Shown here: positions 54,525 through 64,000 of the stretch, in pieces
How the letters are laid out: each line of letters opens with the position of its first letter
Numbering within the stretch: the first letter of the stretch is position 1
DNA from: Sepioteuthis lessoniana
Lineage: Eukaryota; Mollusca; Cephalopoda; Myopsida; Loliginidae
Assembly: GCA_963585895.1 (NCBI GenBank)
Contig: OY757939.1
Location: 30,915,930-30,979,929, forward strand
Direction of reading: 5' to 3'
Length of the DNA stretch: 64,000 bases
The notes under the pieces: model-generated
What the model saw: the letters and a program-made list of their open reading frames with translations, nothing else
Database searches by the model: none
Told to the model about the DNA's origin: nothing
Position numbers and translations under genes: made by a program

Positions 54525-55026
54525 TATGGATGTCCTGTGTGCATGATTTAGAGAATATTGATTGTAACCCCTGCAGAGGCTTGTTAGGCTTGTGCATTAC
54601 CACTTCATTGCCATTACTCAAAAGTCCACTCAGACCCAAAATGATAGTACCTGTTAGGGTCCCATTTATAGCTCAAATAGAGCTGTTTAAAAAAAAAAAA
54701 TTGTATTTGATTAGAATATGAAATGCCGTATAACTTTAAATTATTTGGATGAAGAATAATTATCAGAAGTTATAATTTTGTTTACTAAGAATTATTATTA
54801 CTTATTAGTTATTTGAAACCATGTAATTATTAGTATTAGGTAGGAATACTTGAAACTATACAACTATGTGCAGATTATTTGTATTAGATAGGAATACCTG
54901 ATATTATAACTGTTCAAAAAAACACTTCAACAGTTACCAAATATGTAAATGTATAGTAAATGTGATTTTCTGAACTCTAGGCATAAAATAACCCGAGACG
55001 GGTTGACATGCTGTTAAAATCAATCT
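54525..55026 (+). mobile_element. SINE-C copy, variant tail
   Basis: GGATGTCCTGTGTGCATG, AATGATAGTACCTGTTAGGG, body with AATACTTGAAACTATACAAC, tail GGCATAAAATAACCCGAGAC then GGGTTGACATGC. Confidence 0.85.
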
Positions 55027-55436
55027 TTCCCAACAGAATTTATCTCTAAATTTTAGCAGTAATTTTGAAGTAACCCAAACTTAAACTTGAAACCCATTTT
55101 AATAGCACAGCTAATTAAGTTCACTTGTAACCAAAAATGTATTTGCCTGGGGAGAGCGAAAGATCAGCCCACTTTCCACATATAAAATGGACAAAATAAT
55201 TAATTTTAAAATTAATATTTAAATCTATTTATAAAAAATCACTTTATTTTTGTTCTATACTCTATGAACATTAATGGGTATGTCCTATTCCTCATAAATA
55301 TGTTAGTACAGTTTTACCCCCTCAATAATGTCTAAGTAGTCATCACTAGCAGCAGTTACCTTCATGCCACTGGGAAGTATTGTATTTTGTTAATGTTATA
55401 AAGATTTCCATTTCATTTCCAACTTCTGTTTTGATT

Positions 55437-55480
55437 ATTTCTCATTCAGTAACCTTTTGTTGGGTTACTGAATGAGAAAT
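55437..55480. repeat. Perfect 18 bp hairpin
   Basis: ATTTCTCATTCAGTAACC and its exact complement are separated by TTTTGTTG. No T run of terminator type follows. Confidence 0.9.
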
Positions 55481-55835
55481 AGAATTTTATAGGGCACTCT
55501 CTGAAAATAAGGCTTTTATTTTTACAGAAACTCCAACAGAAAAAAATCAATAACATTATTAAATGAAACAAATTTTCAGCTACAAAAACACTATGTATGT
55601 CACCACCATTTAACTATTTATTTTCCCCAGTGGTGAACAGTAGCCTATGTACCACATGCATAAAAGTTTGCACCAGTGTTGTCTCGGTAGTCTGTTATAC
55701 TGACCAAATTCATGGAGTTGAACTATTCGAGATGAATTCTTTATTTCTTAGGTTGACAACAGTAGGTTGTTACTCAAATTGCTATCACAACAACTGAAAT
55801 GCATTACCCATCACCTAACTGTGACACCAAGGGAC

Positions 55836-56052
55836 ATGGTGTTGGAAACTCCCCCCAACTATGAGCAAATAATAGACTTTTTTTTTGTCTTTACTGAAAC
55901 AACCAATTTAGAAAAAGGAAAAACAATTTTGAATTCAAAACCAATGGATGCGGAGCTATAAAGTCCCCATAACTATGAGTAAATAGTAGGGCAGACTGGG
56001 TTTTTTGTCTTTTGTAAGGCAACTAGTCTAGGAGAAGAAAACAATTTTAAAC
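55836..56052 (+). mobile_element. SINE-B body, tandemly duplicated
   Basis: Two successive copies of the central body: AACTATGAGCAAATAATAG with AGAAAAAGGAAAAAC (55856-55950), and AACTATGAGTAAATAGTAGG with CAACTAGTCTAGGAG (55970-56040). Heads are missing. Confidence 0.75.
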
Positions 56053-56332
56053 TAGGATGTGTGGGGGTTAGCAACTCTACCTCATTGAAATCTGTTTGCT
56101 ATAAAACTGCAGCCTTATCATTGAGAGCTCAGAACACTTACATTTACATAGAGGTTTGTAAATAGAATATTATCTGGATGTGTCATTTGTTAATAAACCT
56201 TTCAAATATGTCTAAAATGAGTCTATAACTATCACTTTCAATGAAGTTTGCTCCCCCCACCTCCGAGTCATGTTCATATACATTAATTTTTAGCTTTTAT
56301 TTTATTTATTCCTTTTTTAAAGCTGAATAAAG

Positions 56333-56515
56333 ATGATTTGAATTCAGTTTTCTATCTTCTCGTCTGGTTCCTTATCCAGGTTAAAGAACTCAGTTTGCCC
56401 TACAATTAACCCTGGGAAGAAAATAGATGGATTCCTGACTTTCTGAAGGGCATTAGTGCAAAAAGGAACACATTTGTCTAATTCCAAGGAAAACAACCAC
56501 TAAACTAAGCACATC
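56333..56515 (-). mobile_element. SINE-B copy, partial
   Basis: In reverse: TTTGAATTCAGTTTTC, CTTATCCAGGTTAAAGAAC, GATTCCTGACTTTC and the decayed head CCACTAAACTAAGCACAT. Confidence 0.8.
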
Positions 56516-56519
56516 TTAT

Positions 56520-57910
56520 ATGAGCTACTTCATTGTTCATACTTTTACATTCTAAGGTAAAAGTTCAGTCTCAAAACTTATTGATCCCACCTACATGAGT
56601 TGGATTTTGTCAAATTCTTGCTACCACCCACCCTTCTTGATCTTTTTGTTTCATTGGCTATGCGAATGATTAGTCAAAATAATTTGTCATATAACCTTAC
56701 CAGAGAATTCTAGACAATAAGAGTTGGCATGTTCCCAAAACTAACAAAATTTCTCACCTATCTACGTTGATAGTAAGTCTGCCCAATTTCCGTGTACATG
56801 TTCAAACCGATTTAATTAATGCTCTTAAGATATTTCCACTCGTATAAAGAGTTATTCCGTTTACAGTTTCATGAACTTTTACTTTTCTCTTTGCTTTTTG
56901 ATACATGCAAAAGAATGAATAGAATTTATTTTGCATGAATGGAAATTCTTTGCTTTAATCTGGGGGGGGGGATATTTATTTGACTTTTATTAATGTTTTT
57001 TCACGTTGTGTTTTACAGAATTTTATCTATAACAAAATAACCTTGAATCAAGAGGGTATAAAGTCTATTGTCTCCATTCTGATATAGATTGAAAGGAATA
57101 AAAAAAAAAAAAAACAGACCTACCAATTTGTTTTTTGTGAGAGAGCCATAGTACCTGCTCTTCACTGCAACGTTTTTCTTCATACCCACCCCAAAAATAC
57201 CCTAATTAATTTTGGTTTCATATTTTTGTATCCAACTATTTCTACCCCATAAGAACCTGGATGTGATATGAAAATGAAGTGTGTGTGTGTGTGTGTGTGT
57301 GTGGATATTTTTTTTATTAGTCTTGACAAAACAATTTGTAACTAATTTTTAGATGTTGTCTGTGGGAGGTATGGCTTTCTTATTAAAGTTATAATGAAAA
57401 CTATTGCATATATGTATATGCTAATAAACCAACAATACCAGAATTGCATCATTTCTAGTGGAACATTAATCAAACATTAGGTATTATTTATTACTAAACT
57501 CTAAATTATTGAAACTTTATAACCAAAAATAGAATTGCATAGATATTTTTGTGCGTGTTTGTTTGTTGTTTGTTTTTTTTTTTGTTTTTGCCATGTGTGG
57601 CTCTTTTGTTGCAGTCTTTCCAGTTGAAAGCTGTGAATCGGCTCTGCAATGGAAAGAAAAAGAAGCAAAAATAAATTCTTAGAATACAATTGGCATTTCT
57701 TGGTTATTTTTTTTTCTATCCTGGTCAAGGGGATGGTATGACACTTTGTAAAATGAACTTTGGTGCTGATTCCTTACTATCACAATATGTATGGCAGGCA
57801 AAATCCCCTTATACTACCATGTATAAATAGCCAACTGCTAACTTTCCTATTGTTGGTAACCCACTGTAGCTTACTACCCTACCCTTGAACTCCCTTGGGA
57901 CTGTGCCAAG
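56520..57910. other. No gene seen
   Basis: Repeat-poor AT-rich sequence with a G9 run at 56963-56971, an A15 at 57098 and (TG)n at 57281. Nothing coding recognised. Confidence 0.5.
57281..57303 (+). repeat. (TG)n
   Basis: Eleven units. Confidence 0.95.
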
Positions 57911-57914
57911 AATC

Positions 57915-58656
57915 CTTTCCAGTTCACTTAGCAAGGGCTGAGTGCAACTCTGCCAAGGAGTAAGACTAATCCAAAATGAGTGTCCAGGATATGACACTAA
58001 ACCATCTGATGGTAAGGCTCCAATCTTGAAGCTTTGGGCAATTTGGAGTACCCCTTCTTTGCCATTGCCCCTCAGGTCCACTCTAACCTGGCATGATAGT
58101 ACCTGATAGGGTCCTATCTATGGGTCAAATAGAACTGTGTATAAACAATAACTGATATCAAATTGTTAGTGTTACATAGGAATACTTGAAACTGCAGAAT
58201 TTGAGTTTTTGATATTACACAGCAATACTTGAATCAATTTAACTGTATGTAAATAAAATTATTACAGGGGAAAACTTAAAACTGTTTATCTGTATGCAAA
58301 ATGTAACTGGTGGTATTACATAACAATACTTGGAACCACTTAACTGTGTGCAAATGAATGAGGAATGTTTAATAGATTTATTAGTGTTGAATAGCAATAT
58401 TGTATGCGAAATTTGAATTATTGGTATTACATAACAATACTTGAAACCATTTAACTATGCAAATAAAACTTAATGTGAGCAATAAAATATTGTGTGCAAA
58501 CATTTGATTAATATCAAATAGAATTATTAGTGTTAGACAGCAATACTTGAAATCATTTGTACACAAACAATAGCAATACTTAATTGTATGCAAACTAATT
58601 GACTCATTTAGAAATAGAATTACCAGCAAACTATTCACTTAATCATGTTTTCACAC

Positions 58657-58658
<2 letters not shown>
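57915..58658 (+). mobile_element. SINE-C copy with about seven body units, tail lost
   Basis: Head GTGTCCAGGATATGACACTA, GGTAAGGCTCCAATCTTG, TGATAGTACCTGATAGGG. Units with AACAATACTTG..ATGCAAA recur from 58180 to 58590. It ends at TTTTCACACAGG in a (TG)n tract where the tail should be. Confidence 0.86.

Positions 58659-58699
<41 letters not shown>
58659..58699 (+). repeat. (TG)n
   Basis: About 20 units between a SINE-C copy and the first foldback H. Confidence 0.96.
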
Positions 58700-58700
<1 letters not shown>

Positions 58701-58705
58701 TCCAT

Positions 58706-58866
58706 AATATCAATGAAAGAAAAGTCAATGGACAGGTACTATGCCATTATAAATTTATTTTTACAAGTCACAGATGCGACCCACCTCTTCAGATGACTTC
58801 TTACTGTGACTTTTTGAAATAAATTTGTCATAGCAACTGTCCATTGAGTTTTCTTTCATTGATATT
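58706..58866. repeat. Foldback element H, copy 1
   Basis: Left arm AATATCAATGAAAGAAAAGT.. to TCACAG (58773) pairs with the right arm CTGTGACTT.. to CATTGATATT (58804-58866). The loop contains CCTCTTCAGATGACTTC. Confidence 0.9.
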
Positions 58867-59223
58867 ACAAATATATTTGCTCTGGAGATTCATAGTTATA
58901 TAACTGATATATTTATTAATAGCCATACATCAAGTAGTAGAATTATATAAAACTCCTCCTGTTCTATATCTGAATATTTGGACATTAACTTGTGTATGTG
59001 GAAAAAATAAAATGAAATAAAATAAAAATTGTTGGAGAGAAAAAAGTAAATATTTCAAAATGACTTGGTCCACTGAGAGATTTCTACTTTTTCAGGTTTT
59101 GTATTGGTTTATATAGAAGTGACTGTCTTGTTAGATTTCTTGTAGGGGTTGGGTCTTTCTCTTCTTCCTCTTTCTCAAACTGCGCCTCCTATTCTCCCTT
59201 GTGGGTACATTTATTTATTTATT

Positions 59224-59227
<4 letters not shown>

Positions 59228-59285
<58 letters not shown>
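59228..59285. repeat. (AC)n
   Basis: About 29 units; directly followed by a SINE-C body. Confidence 0.97.
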
Positions 59286-59288
<3 letters not shown>

Positions 59289-59522
59289 CCTATTTAACCA
59301 TATGAAGATAAATGATTAATACTAAATAGAACTATTCATGTTAGAAATACTTGAAACTATAACACTGCAGACAAATGAGCTGACTTGTTTAAAATGTTAC
59401 TTAAAAACTATTTGTTTACAAATCATATATTTAATAAGTGTGTGTATGTGTGTTGCATATTCATCTTTGACAGACCCTTGAATAACCTACAAGGGTTTGA
59501 TATACCATAAGAACCAACCAAC
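59285..59522 (+). mobile_element. SINE-C body and tail
   Basis: ATGATTAATACTAAATAG, AAATACTTGAAACTATAAC, tail TTGAATAACCTACAAGGGTT then TGATATACCATAAG. A (AC)n tract at 59228-59285 replaces the head. Confidence 0.8.
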
Positions 59523-59602
59523 AGACTCCTCTCACTTTTTCCTGCATGGACCAGCCAAGTAAAGCACTAGAAAAATTTTTTCATAAAATATATGTATTTT
59601 GG

Positions 59603-59760
59603 AAGAAAAACTCAACAGTCATTTGGGTATTATAAATTTATTCAGCTGGTTAGTCCTATATGAGAAACCAACTTCTTCAGAAAGCCATCACTTCTCATAT
59701 GGAGTGACCAGCTAAAATAAATTTATGATACCCAAATGACAGTCTGTTGAGTTTTTCTTT
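59603..59760. repeat. Foldback element H, copy 2
   Basis: Left arm AAGAAAAACTCAACAG.. to TATATGAGAA (59666) pairs with the right arm TTCTCATATGG.. to GTTGAGTTTTTCTT (59692-59759). The loop has CTTCTTCAGAAAGCC, like the loop of copy 1, and both right flanks continue with TTTGCTC. Confidence 0.9.
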
Positions 59761-59764
59761 CAAT

Positions 59765-59989
59765 TATAGAATTTGCTCCATATGAAATTTATTAATGTAT
59801 ATATTAATTATCATACCTTGAGCACCCCTGGAAATTTATAAGAATCTGATATATCTTCAAATTGAATCATTTCCCAACTCATCTTTGGATATTGTGTGTA
59901 TGTATTTCTATTTTAGGTTAATCCATAACTTCAGCTTCATCCTGATGATCCAGAAAGGTGAAACCTAGGTAGATTTTGTCTGACCCACT

Positions 59990-60041
<52 letters not shown>

Positions 60042-60885
60042 TCAAACACACACCTTATCTACTGACCTGACTGTACTACCACTGAAAACTTGAGTTTATT
60101 ATGGACATTAAAAACTCTCTCACTTTATCAAGAAATTGTTTGTATTTTATCTATTAAAATCTGCAGACCTTCCCAACTTGTTCACTTATCCATTTGATAC
60201 CACTACACATGCACACAACTATGTATGCTACACAACTATACAGATACTTACTCCAGAAAGCATATAGATACATATGCACCCAGGAGAAGAGCTCTTAGTG
60301 TCATACATTTTTTGGTTACTGCATCTTGGAACCAACATCAGTTATCATGACAATCTCAGACTGCCTTAGGAACTTTAGCGCCTAGTTTTAGTTATCCCCC
60401 TCCCAGACTGGTTTCCTACCAAGGCTATTTCCCAAATAGCTTTAGTATCTCCAAATAAAAAGCTTAGAAATTGAAAAAGACCTATTTCATTAATTCTCAG
60501 AATTAAATAAAACTTGACTACCATACATTTTATCATGATAAACCATGCTAAAATACATATGCTTTTTTTTTCTTTTTTCCTTTGTTGGCATTTTGCTCTT
60601 GAATAATTTTTCTATACTCAGCTGCTGTCTGTCAGCAAGTTAACATTTGATCAATACAATTTTGAATTTCTTGGAAAATCTGCTGGTAGATCTCTCTTTT
60701 TCTCTCTCTCTCCCATCATAGTGATATTTATTCAGGACAAGTCATATTTAAAAATTTTCTCCCTCCTCTCTCTTTTCCCACTCTTGAAATCAATGTCGAA
60801 GTTTTTATTTAATGAAACTCTTTTAGCCAAAGGTGAAACTTCAAATGTGTAATCTCTCATTTTTCTGAGTTTATAATCAAGAGCT
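59765..60885. other. No gene seen
   Basis: Right flank of foldback H2 (with CATACCTTGAGCACCCC, echoing CATACATTGAGCACTC at 948), a (TA)n and otherwise unique AT-rich DNA. Confidence 0.5.
59993..60036. repeat. (TA)n
   Basis: About 21 units, then CACACTCAAACACACAC. Confidence 0.96.
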
Positions 60886-60887
60886 TT

Positions 60888-61131
60888 TGTGTTCGCCAAT
60901 GGCCCGGGAGACCTGGGTTCAATCCCAGGTCGAGTCATACCAAAGACTTTAAAAATGGAACTTGATACCACCTTGCTTAACACTCAGCATTATAAGGTAC
61001 GGTTCAAGGGTAAAGTGGAGCAATCCTGGGAATGGAGTAGCGCCCTCCCCTACACCTTGGTGTAGTAGCTATCGAAAAGGGAGCCTTCAGGTCTCCCTCG
61101 ACTATGGTCGCTAACTTTACTTACTTACTTC
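60888..61131 (+). mobile_element. SINE-A copy 11
   Basis: GTGTTCGCCAATGGCCCGGG, B box GGTTCAATCCCAGG, full body and end GGTCGCTAACTTTACTTACT. The A box side is truncated. Sequence is close to consensus, so it is relatively young. Confidence 0.92.
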
Positions 61132-61169
61132 AACTTAAACAGTTGCCATTCAGTTTTTATTTTATTTTA

Positions 61170-61171
<2 letters not shown>

Positions 61172-61221
<50 letters not shown>
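61172..61221 (+). repeat. T50 homopolymer
   Basis: Pure T, 40 bp downstream of a forward SINE-A. Confidence 0.98.
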
Positions 61222-61224
<3 letters not shown>

Positions 61225-61599
61225 GGCTTCTTGTCATTTTAGGGTTAATAATTTGATGCACACAAAGCATTTAGAAATCAGTATTTATCAATCTAATGGG
61301 GTGTCTTATATCTTTAATGAGAATACATTTCAGCAGTATATATACCCACCAATAAAATGATCTGGACAAAAATGGTTGTCCATACAGTATGACAGTTGAT
61401 TGTTAAAGGAATAACTCAATTTTAGTCATTTTGGGATTCTTGACTTTATGAAAATAACATTTGGCTTTTTGGCTTTTATTTCCTACCAATATAATTTATA
61501 CTGCTCTTGTCTAATTTCTAACAGAGGGTCAATAGTTTCACTGTCTAAATTATTTGCTAAAATTTTCCAATTTAATCACTTGCAAACCACTTGGGGTCC

Positions 61600-62760
61600 T
61601 GTTGTAACAAAATGGTCATCATATTAACCCTTGTTGTGCAGAGATCTAATTGGATTTGAAATTACTTTTGTCTCTAAACAGGAGCATTTTCAGTGGATGG
61701 ATTCTCACTCTTTTTCTGACTTTTCTCTCATATGCTGTATGGTGCTATCATAACCTGCTAGCTACTCAAGTCTAAATCCGCATTGAAAAATGCAGTCACC
61801 TGTGACATCAGTTAACACTTTTTCTTTCACTGCTACCAGGAACGGGAGCGCCAATAACATCACCCCTACATAACCAGTGAATTTCCGTACTGACACTCAA
61901 ACTATTCTCGAGATAAATTAATTTGGCAGATCATCTTTGATTTGGGTTATAATCATTGGAGAAAGTATGTGGCATTTAAAAGCTCGTCTTTGTAGTACAA
62001 GATATTTCATTATTACTTATATTTAAGAGACTTCCTGTCTGTGAAAACTTTTTTTTTGACCTGCACTGTGTCCCTTACAGAACTTTCTAGCCTGGTAGCT
62101 GAAAGATTCATTGATCCTGCTAAGGAGTTTTAACATTTAAGCCCACTCATAATCCTGCTTAACTGCAGTCAATCCAGTTAGGTGGCTTGACCTGTTCAGG
62201 TCCTCTGCCAAAAGTTAACTTGTAGTGATCCCGTGGTTGATCCAACCTGACAGCTAAACACTTGTATGCTCACAGCTGAAGCACACACTTACTTGCTTGC
62301 AGATCTTGCTTCTGTAGTCAATCCTGCATTGGAGTGAACACTTGCTTGGCTAACAGTCTGTTCAGACTCGCAGCCAAACTCAACCTCTGCCTATGATGCT
62401 CCATACTGCCCACCAGCCCACAACCAAGCCAGATTTCCTCTGCTGACCCCATTCCTATCAATCCAGTCATCAACTGGCTGCACTACTATGGTATACAAAC
62501 TGTTCTTTTTAGAGCAAGCATAATCGAAAGTCTTATCTTAACTGTTGTGAACCATTGTTCTGATTCAAAAACATTCCTGATCTGCCTGCCCTACCAGACA
62601 GCCTTGTTCCAATCACTTCCAGATTTATTTTCATTAACATGTTGCTTTTGTAAAATAAAATTGATTTTGCTGAAGTCTACATCTTCATTCTTGTCTCCTT
62701 GTCTTAGTATTTCTTACACAACCACCTTGTGGAGTCAACATCCTTATTGGTCCCACAACA
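61600..62760. mobile_element. Possible degraded LTR-type insertion
   Basis: TGTTGTAACAAAATGG at the left and CCCACAACA at the right are short inverted termini of TG...CA type around a block that lacks SINEs and microsatellites and is richer in C and T than its flanks, especially 62040-62760. A polyadenylation-like AATAAA sits near 62654. No matching target duplication is seen and no coding is recognised, so this is tentative. Confidence 0.25.
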
Positions 62761-63146
62761 GTGCAATGGGTAAACTGTCATCTAAATTATGCAAAAATGA
62801 AAACTCGGACATCTCAAATATATTTACCAAGATTAAATAAAAATTTACTGATCCTATAAAATAAATTTATTCAAAGAAATATCCATTGACTTCAACCAAA
62901 GCTTCCAGACGACTTCAGAATCTACTGCAAGACTTTCCAATGGTCTTCTTTAAATCCCTAAATGCAGCCATTTATATCATTTTTTCTTTTTCTTTGTTGG
63001 TCTTACACCAAGATTTGTTGATCTAGTTTAATTGTACTGCCACATATAAAGGGCTAATACTGGGTTCCCTCTGCTCATTTGGCATGGCAAAGAGTCTTGT
63101 TGTCAGACATAAGGTCATCCAGTAGCTCCTCTCTCCAGACATTATT

Positions 63147-63363
63147 TCCAATTGGTTTGGTTTTTATGGCATATCAACCATTGTAGGTTATTTAATGCCA
63201 AATCCTCTTTATACATATATATTAGATAAATGGTCTGGTTTTATGGCATATCAACCATTGTAGAGTATTTAATGCCAAATTCTTTTTATACATATGTATA
63301 TAAAATGATTTTTAAACATTTTATTGATAAGATTTTTAAATGAACATGAGTTTTTTTTTACTT

Positions 63364-63405
<42 letters not shown>

Positions 63406-63460
63406 ATGTGTGTGCACACAGTTAAATGGTTTCAAGCATTGCTATGTAATAACAATCTAG
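63147..63460 (-). mobile_element. SINE-C body with two tandem tails
   Basis: In reverse, the tail occurs twice about 80 bp apart: GGCATATCAACCATTGTAGG at 63169 and GGCATATCAACCATTGTAGA at 63245. A body piece GTTAAATGGTTTCAAGC follows near 63425. Confidence 0.83.
63371..63402. repeat. (TA)n
   Basis: Sixteen units within the reversed SINE-C at 63147-63460. Confidence 0.95.
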
Positions 63461-63755
63461 CATCAGTCATTTATTTGTAAGCATTTAGACCTAAAACAAA
63501 GCACATGTACAAAATTAATCTAAAATTGCTGCAATTTACCTGTGTGTATGTGTGTTCATAAAACTGTCACTAAAACAGCTGCTTCATCTTACAGAATCAA
63601 ATTTCTTCAGTAACTTGCCTGCTATATAACTTCATTAAGAACAACATTGCTACCTTTTGACTAATCAAAGTTCCTTTAAAAATTTTTTATCTTGCCATTG
63701 ATTTTAATTTTTGTTTTTATAAGAAATTAATTTACTTAAATGTTTAACATTCCAG

Positions 63756-63881
63756 ATCAAAATGAATGCCAAAAGAACACCTCTAACAATTGTTCAACAA
63801 ACGCAGTTTGTAAAAATGTAACTGGAAGCTATAAATGTGTATGTAACACTGGCTATGAAGGAAATGGAACTATTTGCAATG
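63756..63881 (+). CDS. Single exon encoding a calcium-binding EGF-like domain
   Basis: The exon is 126 nt. It is preceded by a pyrimidine-rich stretch ending in CCAG and followed by GTAAGT, and it is in phase 1 at both ends, the classic arrangement for shuffled EGF modules. Read in that phase it gives about 42 residues with six cysteines in EGF spacing. The entry motif is D-Q-N-E-C (the first D codon is split with the previous exon), and the centre has N-V-T-G-S-Y-K-C-V-C followed by G-Y-E-G-N-G-T-I-C. The D-x-N-E-C start and the N..G-S-Y block are the calcium-binding consensus of cbEGF domains. Such domains occur in fibrillins, nidogen, notch-like and adhesion-GPCR ectodomains and are extracellular. 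Which parent gene this is cannot be told from one exon. No neighbouring EGF exon is seen upstream, so the preceding intron is long or this is the first such exon. Confidence 0.9.
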
Positions 63882-64000
63882 GTAAGTTCAGTTACATAAA
63901 TTTAATATCAAAGTAATATACATGTAAAAAAAAAAGTACATATTTTATAATTCTTATTTTACACTTTTTTTCTTTTTATATGAATGTGGGCCCCATTGAC

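Noticed and set aside
57541..57728. Open frame on the minus strand rich in K and Q
   Set aside because: Driven by T-rich runs; no family resemblance.
60732..60983. 83-codon minus-strand frame containing F-G-M-T-R-P-G-I-E-P-R-S-P-G
   Set aside because: This peptide is the translation of the reversed SINE-A head (complement of the B box region), a frequent false protein.
62547..62840. 97-codon frame near a possible LTR
   Set aside because: No motif recognised; C/T-rich composition alone can keep the frame open.

Overview
This is metazoan nuclear DNA, almost wholly non-coding and AT-rich. It has long TA, TG and CT microsatellites, very long homopolymer T tracts, and a dense layer of short retroposons, mariner transposons and decayed non-LTR retrotransposons. 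The only convincing host coding sequence is one calcium-binding EGF-like exon on the + strand at the far right (63756-63881). It has clean splice sites and is in phase 1 at both ends. The simplest reading is that much of the window is a large intron, or the 5' flank, of a multi-EGF extracellular protein gene transcribed left to right. The overall look (YIYIY/FFFF-type microsatellites, several tRNA-derived SINE families, RTE-type LINE ends, Mos1-type mariners) suggests a lophotrochozoan, perhaps a cephalopod mollusc. That is an impression, not a proof.

Five short repeat families recur and are named here A to E. A, B, D and E have tRNA-like heads with pol III A and B boxes. C is a 0.4-1 kb retroposon without an obvious tRNA head, and its AT-rich body is built of a ~71 bp tandem unit. 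Families C and D end in the same 3' stem-loop (TGGCAT..AACC-ACAA-GGTT..ATGCCA), and families B and D share a central core, so D looks like a modular chimera of B and C.

Layout: 0-7 kb holds C, D, A, B and E copies and one RTE-type LINE 3' end. 7-16 kb holds C, B, A and E copies and microsatellites. 16.3-17.5 kb is a mariner with both inverted ends and a nested B. 18-22 kb holds D and A copies and a mariner 3' fragment. 22.5-28.5 kb holds LINE fragments and a GC-richer ~320 bp repeat (family F). 27-36 kb holds C copies, an inverted-repeat element and a 280 bp pyrimidine tract. 36.9-38.4 kb is a second mariner with both inverted ends and a nested A. 39.3-39.65 kb is a ribosomal protein L26 pseudogene. 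40-48 kb holds C, B and A copies and a CpG-bearing unique patch. 48.4-50.1 kb is a 1.63 kb solo LTR inserted in an A element. 51-53.5 kb holds a long C copy, a ~150 bp-arm palindrome and a second LTR-like block. 54-63 kb holds C, B and A copies and foldback elements. The EGF exon follows.

No intact transposon gene, real tRNA, rRNA, CRISPR array or operon is visible. The least expected signals are the complete strand bias of long homopolymers (21 T tracts of at least 20 on the + strand, none of A), the shared stem-loop tail with base-pair covariation, and the modular SINE architecture.
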